Positions 58,965-64,000 of a DNA stretch of 64,000 bases are shown piece by piece. The first letter of the stretch is position 1; every line of letters starts with the position of its first letter. Origin of the DNA: Parvicella tangerina. GTDB lineage: Bacteria; Bacteroidota; Bacteroidia; Flavobacteriales_D; Parvicellaceae. Location: assembly GCF_907165195.1 (NCBI RefSeq), contig NZ_OU015584.1, forward strand, positions 2,046,001 through 2,110,000. The letters are read 5' to 3'. The notes under the pieces are model-generated. The model made no database searches. It was not told the DNA's origin and was given only the letters and a program-made list of their open reading frames with translations. The position numbers and the translations under genes are program-made.

Positions 58965-59879
58965 TTATCTTTTTCTCATCCCTAGATAAGTCTGATCTTT
59001 GTATTTCAAAAACAACGGCTCATAGGAAACTTTCTTCAAGTCAAATTTGATTTTAACGACACCATTTTTCTCCTTCACCCATTTTGGAGAAGTTGAAAAC
59101 CAGTCTTTACCATTCAGATAGGTTATTCTGAACTGACCATAGTCTAATGTGTCAGATTTCGGAACAGATATCGTCAAGCTTCTTCCTATGACACCTCTAA
59201 CCTTTTCTTGATCGATCACATTTTTTCCTTTTTTAAAATAGGCTGCGTAGCATCTCGGTTCACTTTTGTATTTACATTTAGAACACTTCTTTTCTAAAAA
59301 CATCTTTTCAGGATCCTTCGCATAGTGACCAGACTTAACTGACTCTTCTGGTGTTTGTAAAAAATACTGTTCATCAAATCCATAAGTGAAATCTCCTGTG
59401 ACAATATCTGATGAACTCGTTACCCATGTTACATCAGATAAATACCATGTGCCTTTAATCTTTACTGCGTTCCAGGCATGATCATTAAAATTTAGCTTCT
59501 TCCCTACATCAGAGGGACCAGGCTTAGCATCTCCCTCTACAATACGCGACTGAATTCCAGCATGGAAACACATTTCGTGAACAAGTAGGCTATAACCGGC
59601 ACACTTAGCCACTCCTCTTTTTATGACTTCATTCCCATCTTTTGAGTTAGTTAATTTATATTCGATGTTCAAGGAAATCCATTTCACAATGGCCCGATAA
59701 ATCATCTCTTCATCTTTTAAGTCTTTGGTCAACGCATAAGTTAAATCCCTAACTTCTTTATATCTCGTTTCAGAAACTTCTGTCGCAATACTATCGGGCA
59801 CTGAATAGTCCTTTCCTTGTGTGAAATCGACAAGAACAACGAGCAAACCGATCAACAATAAAAGATACCTTAGAAGCAT
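58965..59879 (-). CDS. Secreted transglutaminase-like protein
   Basis: This encodes 304 residues. After a signal peptide (MLLRYLLLLIGLLVVLVDFTQG) a transglutaminase-like domain covers about 45-170. The triad is Cys in VAKCAGYSLLVHEMC, His in NDHAWNAVKIKGTWYLS and Asp in LSDVTWV. A Cys-rich loop (KKCSKCKYKSEPRC) and a beta-sandwich end follow. It is probably a periplasmic protease or cross-linker. It is not clearly homologous to the two transglutaminase-like proteins in element 1. Confidence 0.85.
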   Translation of the reverse strand: MLLRYLLLLIGLLVVLVDFTQGKDYSVPDSIATEVSETRYKEVRDLTYALTKDLKDEEMIYRAIVKWISLNIEYKLTNSKDGNEVIKRGVAKCAGYSLLVHEMCFHAGIQSRIVEGDAKPGPSDVGKKLNFNDHAWNAVKIKGTWYLSDVTWVTSSSDIVTGDFTYGFDEQYFLQTPEESVKSGHYAKDPEKMFLEKKCSKCKYKSEPRCYAAYFKKGKNVIDQEKVRGVIGRSLTISVPKSDTLDYGQFRITYLNGKDWFSTSPKWVKEKNGVVKIKFDLKKVSYEPLFLKYKDQTYLGMRKR

Positions 59880-59912
59880 TTAGTGAATTTACTAAAATAT
59901 GCTCAAAAAAAA

Positions 59913-59937
59913 GTCCTGCTCACGAAGTAAGCAGGAC
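59913..59937 (-). terminator. Terminator after sucC
   Basis: The stem GTCCTGCT/AGCAGGAC is followed on the minus strand by a run of T residues (59904-59912). Confidence 0.8.
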
Positions 59938-59960
59938 CTCTCAGTATCTTAATGAACCGA

Positions 59961-61175
59961 TTAATCTACGATCAACTCTTTCACTCTATCAGCAGCATCT
60001 TGCAAAGTAATTGCTGAGTAAACGTTCAATCCAGAGTTATCAATAATCTCTTTCGCTTCAACAGCATTTGTTCCCTGAAGCCTAACAATAATTGGAACAT
60101 TGATGTTTCCGATTGACTTGTAAGCTTGAACTACACCGTTCGCTACTCGATCACATCTAACGATTCCTCCGAAGATGTTCACAAGTATTCCTTTTACGTT
60201 AGGATCTTTCAATATGATGTTAAATGCTTTAGCAACACGCTCAGCATCTGCTGTACCACCAACATCCAAGAAGTTTGCAGGCTCACCTCCTGACAACTTA
60301 ATAATGTCCATTGTAGACATTGCAAGTCCCGCACCATTTACCATACAACCAACGTTTCCGTCAAGGTTAACATAGTTCAAACCTGCAGCTTTTGCTTCCA
60401 CTTCTGTTGGATCTTCTTCTGAAGTATCTCTAAGATCTTCAAATCCTGGGTGTCTGAATAATGCACTATCGTCTAATGTCACCTTACTATCTACCGCAAT
60501 GATTCTGTCATCTCCTGTTTTCAATACGGGGTTGATCTCAAACATAGATGCATCAGCCCCAACATAAGCAGCATAAAGCTTTGCTACGAATTTCGTCATA
60601 TTCTTCATAGCCGTCCCAGTAAGACCTAGGTTAAACGCAATCTTTCTACACTGGAATCCCTGTAGACCTACTTTAGGATCAATCTCTTCTTTAAAAATCA
60701 AGTGAGGTGTTTTTTCTGCAACCTCCTCAATGTTCATTCCTCCTTCTGTAGAGTACATAATGATATTTCTTCCAGTACCTCTATTCAAAAGAACAGACAT
60801 ATAGAATTCACTACACGCATCAAAATCAGGTGCGTAAGCATCCTCAGCAATTAATACCTTGTTTACTTTCTTTCCAACTCCATTTGTTTGAAGTGTTACC
60901 AAGTGTTTCCCTAAGATTCCGTCTACTGTATTTTTAACCTCTCCCAATCCTTTCGCTAAAACAACTCCTTTAGAACCCGTTTCTTCTACTGTTCCTTTTC
61001 CTCTACCTCCTGCGTGGATCTGAGCTTTAACTACATACCACTCTGTTCCTGTATCAGCAGATAGTTTCTTTGCAGCTTCTTCAGCCTTGTCTAAACTGTC
61101 CACAACAACCCCTTCCTGAATTGGAACTCCATAACTCTTTAAAATCTCTTTTCCTTGATATTCGTGTAAATTCAT
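59961..61175 (-). CDS. sucC: Succinyl-CoA synthetase beta subunit
   Basis: I start at ATG 61175 (404 residues), the universal [12 protein letters not shown] start of SucC; the frame extends 26 codons upstream but not credibly. The ATP-grasp domain shows [35 protein letters not shown] and [20 protein letters not shown]. The CoA-ligase domain carries [19 protein letters not shown] and [16 protein letters not shown]. It forms succinate and nucleotide triphosphate in the TCA cycle. sucD is not adjacent, a common arrangement in Bacteroidota. Confidence 0.95.
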   Translation of the reverse strand: MNLHEYQGKEILKSYGVPIQEGVVVDSLDKAEEAAKKLSADTGTEWYVVKAQIHAGGRGKGTVEETGSKGVVLAKGLGEVKNTVDGILGKHLVTLQTNGVGKKVNKVLIAEDAYAPDFDACSEFYMSVLLNRGTGRNIIMYSTEGGMNIEEVAEKTPHLIFKEEIDPKVGLQGFQCRKIAFNLGLTGTAMKNMTKFVAKLYAAYVGADASMFEINPVLKTGDDRIIAVDSKVTLDDSALFRHPGFEDLRDTSEEDPTEVEAKAAGLNYVNLDGNVGCMVNGAGLAMSTMDIIKLSGGEPANFLDVGGTADAERVAKAFNIILKDPNVKGILVNIFGGIVRCDRVANGVVQAYKSIGNINVPIIVRLQGTNAVEAKEIIDNSGLNVYSAITLQDAADRVKELIVD

Positions 61176-61377
61176 GTCTTGTGTTATAAATGATTTGCCC
61201 AAATTTAATAATTGTAGCCATTTCAGATTGCCATTGTTGAAAAAACTTAACAATCTTTTTAAACTGTAATTTCCTGATCTGGGTTTTACATGAACCAGTT
61301 TATCTAAACGGCTTCTTTTCTTGGCTGGTTATTAAATAGTTCGGTCGAAAAGTATAGTCCCCACACTTCATTACTAT

Positions 61378-61385
61378 TACTTTTG
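61378..61385 (+). promoter_or_regulatory. -7 promoter element (TACTTTTG)
   Basis: An exact TAnnTTTG match ends nine bases before the ATG at 61394. Confidence 0.45.
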
Positions 61386-61393
61386 CAATTGAA

Positions 61394-62275
61394 ATGCAGC
61401 ACAAAGAATATGAAATAGAATTGCTCAGTGGGAGAACGACTTTGCATCGTATCCACAAAAAGGGTAATGATAAGGTTCTTTTTTTGGTTCATGGCTATTT
61501 TGAGGATAGCAAAATCTTTTATTCAACCTCTGGCAAGGGTTTAGCGCCCTTTTTAGCACATCATGGTTATGATGTTTACATGTGTGATTTACTGGGAAAA
61601 GGAAAAAGTAAACCAAGAGTTGCTGAAGGTTTAGATCAGGATCAACATGAGATTATTACCCATGATATTCCTGCATTTATTGAAGAAGTACGAAAAATAT
61701 CAGGACAACAACGCATACATGTTGGTGGGCATAGCTGGGGCGGTGTCGTAGTCTTGGCTTATCTCGCCAGATCAAAAGACGATAATATCAAAAGTTTTAT
61801 CTCTTTTGGGAGCAAACGAAGAATTGGCGTTAAAGGCTGGAGGAAACTTCTATACATTGATCTAGCATGGAATTGGTATGGTGACCGATTAGTTAAAAAG
61901 CATGGGTATCTGCCTGCTCAAAAAATGAAAATGGGAAGTGAAGACGAACCCAAAAGCTATTATTATGATGCTACAAAATGGGTTAAAGAAGAGGATTGGA
62001 TCGATCCTGAGGACAACTTTAACTATCCGAAAAATTTTAACTTTGAATTACCTCCCATGTTATTCATTACTGGAAAAGGAGATAAAATACTTGGACATCC
62101 AAGAGATGTAAAAAGGTTAATGAAAGAAGTAAACCCAGAAACTGTAACCTACAAGGTAATTGGTAAAGAAACTGGACACCTTCACGATTATGATCATATT
62201 AATCTTCTAACACACAGGGATGCGCCAAAAGATCATTTTAAATTGGTCTTGAATTTCCTAGAAAAATTCAATTAA
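61394..62275 (+). CDS. Alpha/beta hydrolase
   Basis: This 293-residue cytosolic protein shows the core fold: [17 protein letters not shown] (oxyanion region), the nucleophile elbow [10 protein letters not shown] (Ser at about residue 118), and the acid/His end [13 protein letters not shown] and [12 protein letters not shown]. The substrate is unknown; candidates are lipid or acyl esters. It is followed 11 bp later by the ABC ATPase gene, so it opens an operon of four genes. Confidence 0.85.
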   Translation: MQHKEYEIELLSGRTTLHRIHKKGNDKVLFLVHGYFEDSKIFYSTSGKGLAPFLAHHGYDVYMCDLLGKGKSKPRVAEGLDQDQHEIITHDIPAFIEEVRKISGQQRIHVGGHSWGGVVVLAYLARSKDDNIKSFISFGSKRRIGVKGWRKLLYIDLAWNWYGDRLVKKHGYLPAQKMKMGSEDEPKSYYYDATKWVKEEDWIDPEDNFNYPKNFNFELPPMLFITGKGDKILGHPRDVKRLMKEVNPETVTYKVIGKETGHLHDYDHINLLTHRDAPKDHFKLVLNFLEKFN

Positions 62276-62286
62276 CTTTACCCCTC

Positions 62287-62937
62287 GTGATCGAGGTAAA
62301 AAATATACGTAAAAACTTTGATGATCTTGAGGTCCTAAAAGGAGTTAACCTCATGATTCAAAAAGGTGAAATCGTTTCCATAGTAGGAGCTTCTGGCGCA
62401 GGAAAGACAACTTTACTCCAAATTTTGGGCACACTAGACAAAGCAGATAGTGGTGACATTCTTTTTGAAGGCACTTCGATCATGAAATTGAGAAAAAAAG
62501 CGCTATCTGAATTTCGAAACGATAATATTGGCTTCGTTTTTCAGTTCCATCATTTACTTCCTGAATTCACGGCACTTGAAAATGTTGTTCTTCCTGCCCT
62601 TATTGGGAACAAGAACAAAAAGGAAGCAGAAAAAAGAGCGAAGGATCTACTGGGTCAGCTTGGGCTTTCAGAACGTTTGAACCACAAACCTGCTCAATTA
62701 TCTGGAGGTGAACAGCAAAGAACCAGTGTAGCTCGGGCGCTAATTAATAATCCGAAGTTGATTCTGGCTGATGAACCGAGTGGAAACCTGGATTCTGAAA
62801 ACGCAGATGAACTACATGAGTTATTTTTTAAACTAAGAGAAGAAACTAATCAAACATTTGTCATCGTCACTCACAATGAAGATTTAGCAGATATGGCTGA
62901 TCGTAAAATTCTGATGAAGGATGGCGTAACCATTTAA
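62287..62937 (+). CDS. LolD/MacB-type ABC transporter ATP-binding protein
   Basis: This encodes 216 residues from a GTG start. Walker A is GASGAGKTT, the Q loop is [12 protein letters not shown], the signature is LSGGEQQR, Walker B is [12 protein letters not shown] and the switch His is VIVTHNED. These features and the length fit LolD, which powers lipoprotein release to the outer membrane, or the related MacB/FtsE group. No permease is adjacent, as is usual for LolD in Flavobacteriales. Confidence 0.88.
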   Translation: MIEVKNIRKNFDDLEVLKGVNLMIQKGEIVSIVGASGAGKTTLLQILGTLDKADSGDILFEGTSIMKLRKKALSEFRNDNIGFVFQFHHLLPEFTALENVVLPALIGNKNKKEAEKRAKDLLGQLGLSERLNHKPAQLSGGEQQRTSVARALINNPKLILADEPSGNLDSENADELHELFFKLREETNQTFVIVTHNEDLADMADRKILMKDGVTI

Positions 62938-62942
62938 CAAGC

Positions 62943-63314
62943 ATGAAAAAGATCATATTTATCGCTACTCTACTCTCCATTTCAACCTTTGCATTCGCAC
63001 AAAATTCTATCGCTGAATTATCGAAAGGAGTGGACAAGGGGACTTATTCGATTTTGGAAGTAAGACTGAACATGGAAGATGAGTTCAGAACCGTTGAGGG
63101 ACGAGACACAGAGGGGCTGGCACGAGTAGCCTTGTTTCTAGGGGATAATCAGAAAAAGGAAGTGCTCTCTAAAGGTTTTACGGGGTATAATACGGTTGTC
63201 AATTATTTGAATGAGATGAAAGACAATGGGTGGGTTTTAGACAACACATATTCTCTCAAAGGGAGTTCACTGCTCATTACACATTATGTTTTCATTAAAA
63301 AGAAAAAGAGCTAA
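62943..63314 (+). CDS. Small secreted hypothetical protein
   Basis: This 123-residue protein has a signal peptide (MKKIIFIATLLSISTFAFA) and a mature domain of mixed helices and strands (STYSILEVRLNMEDEFRTVE-like region, then GYNTVVNYLNEMKDNGWVLD). Not recognised. It is the third gene of the operon, 5 bp after the ABC ATPase. Confidence 0.6.
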   Translation: MKKIIFIATLLSISTFAFAQNSIAELSKGVDKGTYSILEVRLNMEDEFRTVEGRDTEGLARVALFLGDNQKKEVLSKGFTGYNTVVNYLNEMKDNGWVLDNTYSLKGSSLLITHYVFIKKKKS

Positions 63315-63318
63315 AATC

Positions 63319-63918
63319 ATGAAACAACCTTTAGTAAACCCCAAAGACGACCAGAACGACAAAGAGCTACAAGAATTGATTGAATTCTATGAAGAAACAT
63401 TAGGTTTCTGTCCGAATAGTGTAAGAACAATGCATCATCGCCCACGTATTGCTTACGCTTTCATTGAAATGAATAAAGCTGTGATGGAAAATAAGGGAAG
63501 AGTAACCTCTGCTTTAAAACGAATGGTGGGATACATTAGTAGTCAGGCGACTGGTTGCAGATATTGTGAGGCGCATACCATTCGAGCAGCAGAACGATAC
63601 GGTGCTTCTCAAGAACAACTAGACAATATCTGGGAATATAAAACACATTCAGCATTCAATGATGCTGAGAGAGCTGCTTTAGATCTAGCATTACATGCTT
63701 CAACAGTACCGAACTCTGTAACCGATGAAATTGCGGAAGAAGCAAGAAAACATTGGAATGAAGGAGAGATCGTTGAGATCATGGGAGTCATTGCTCTTTT
63801 TGGCTATCTCAATAGATGGAACGATAGTATGGGAACAGAAATGGAAGGTGGAGCAATCGAATCTGGGGAGGAGTTATTGAGTCAGAAGGGATGGTCTGTG
63901 GGGAAACATGCTTACTGA
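63319..63918 (+). CDS. Carboxymuconolactone decarboxylase/AhpD-like peroxidase-associated protein
   Basis: I start at ATG 63319 (199 residues), which follows the upstream stop; a frame from 63286 overlaps it. The CMD domain has the C-x-x-C motif in GCRYCEAHTIRAAERYG, with the Glu/His environment of AhpD-like disulfide reductases, preceded by the helix RVTSALKRMVGYISSQ. It may reduce peroxides or simply share the fold. It ends the operon; nothing notable is seen from 63919 to the window end. Confidence 0.82.
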   Translation: MKQPLVNPKDDQNDKELQELIEFYEETLGFCPNSVRTMHHRPRIAYAFIEMNKAVMENKGRVTSALKRMVGYISSQATGCRYCEAHTIRAAERYGASQEQLDNIWEYKTHSAFNDAERAALDLALHASTVPNSVTDEIAEEARKHWNEGEIVEIMGVIALFGYLNRWNDSMGTEMEGGAIESGEELLSQKGWSVGKHAY

Positions 63919-64000
63919 TTTAATTGAGGAATAACATTTCATTAAGTGATTAAAGTCACCGAAGTCTTTTTCTTTTAGCCATAGCTTTGTATAAAACTGG

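Overview
The window comes from the chromosome of a low-GC Bacteroidota, most likely a member of Flavobacteriales. The evidence is: several proteins with a C-terminal type IX secretion (T9SS) sorting domain, a recognisable PorZ, promoters of the TAnnTTTG type, near absence of Shine-Dalgarno sites, many SpI and lipobox signal peptides, an HU-CCDC81/SPOR envelope protein, and Bacteroidota-type tyrosine and serine integrases. I cannot name the genus from sequence alone.

Layout. (1) 1-23,400 is ordinary core genome: a partial beta-propeller sensor-like gene, an SlyD-type FKBP, a class III cyclase-HD fusion, a DUF1853 protein, an RluA pseudouridine synthase, pruA, porZ, a coiled-coil protein, a SPOR/HU protein, a cyclophilin lipoprotein, a J-domain membrane protein, fabI, gltA, a metallophosphoesterase, and adjacent tRNA-Ser(GCU) and tRNA-Pro(UGG). 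(2) 23,449-34,041 is an integrated island (element 1). It is bounded by a perfect 46-bp repeat of the tRNA-Pro 3' part. Its IntDOT-like tyrosine integrase lies beside the right end, paired TTGCACGT sites lie near both ends, and an excisionase-like HTH protein lies near the left end. Its cargo is a coiled-coil gene split by an A10 tract, a 1.1-kb noncoding hub (seven 46-bp tandem repeats plus a 118-nt hairpin), a leftover operon of two transglutaminase-like proteins with a minimal RHS toxin-like protein and a candidate immunity protein, and a possible HEPN gene. (3) 33,974-44,712 is a second, tandem element. A large serine recombinase reads out through the tRNA-derived attachment site. Behind it lies a unidirectional cassette of 16 small genes, of which about eleven encode single- or double-pass membrane proteins. 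The cassette also encodes two peptidoglycan hydrolases, an HExxH peptidase, a WHy/LEA14-like protein, an SH3-like protein and a beta-rich 236-aa candidate capsid protein. No tail, terminase, portal or packaging ATPase is visible. This is the best candidate here for an undescribed system: the structural module of a tailless, membrane-containing virus or satellite. (4) 45,206-53,362 holds secreted, T9SS-type surface proteins. Two are paralogues that share a 481-bp identical block, and one of them is cut by an IS3-family element (50,885-52,392) that has no target duplication. (5) 53,535-63,918 returns to core genes: a two-component system beside a secreted Cys/Lys-rich protein, a TPR-SpoIIE phosphatase, a DUF1573 protein, a transglutaminase-like protein, sucC, an alpha/beta hydrolase, a lolD-like ABC ATPase and an AhpD-like protein.

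How it fits together. tRNA-Pro appears to be a repeated integration hotspot. The serine-recombinase element entered first, and element 1 then entered the same tRNA 3' end. That second event supplied the present last codons and stop of the recombinase gene. A 10-bp match to the tRNA 3' end at 53,475 may mark the far end of the older element. All functional names below come from reading motifs; no database search was run.
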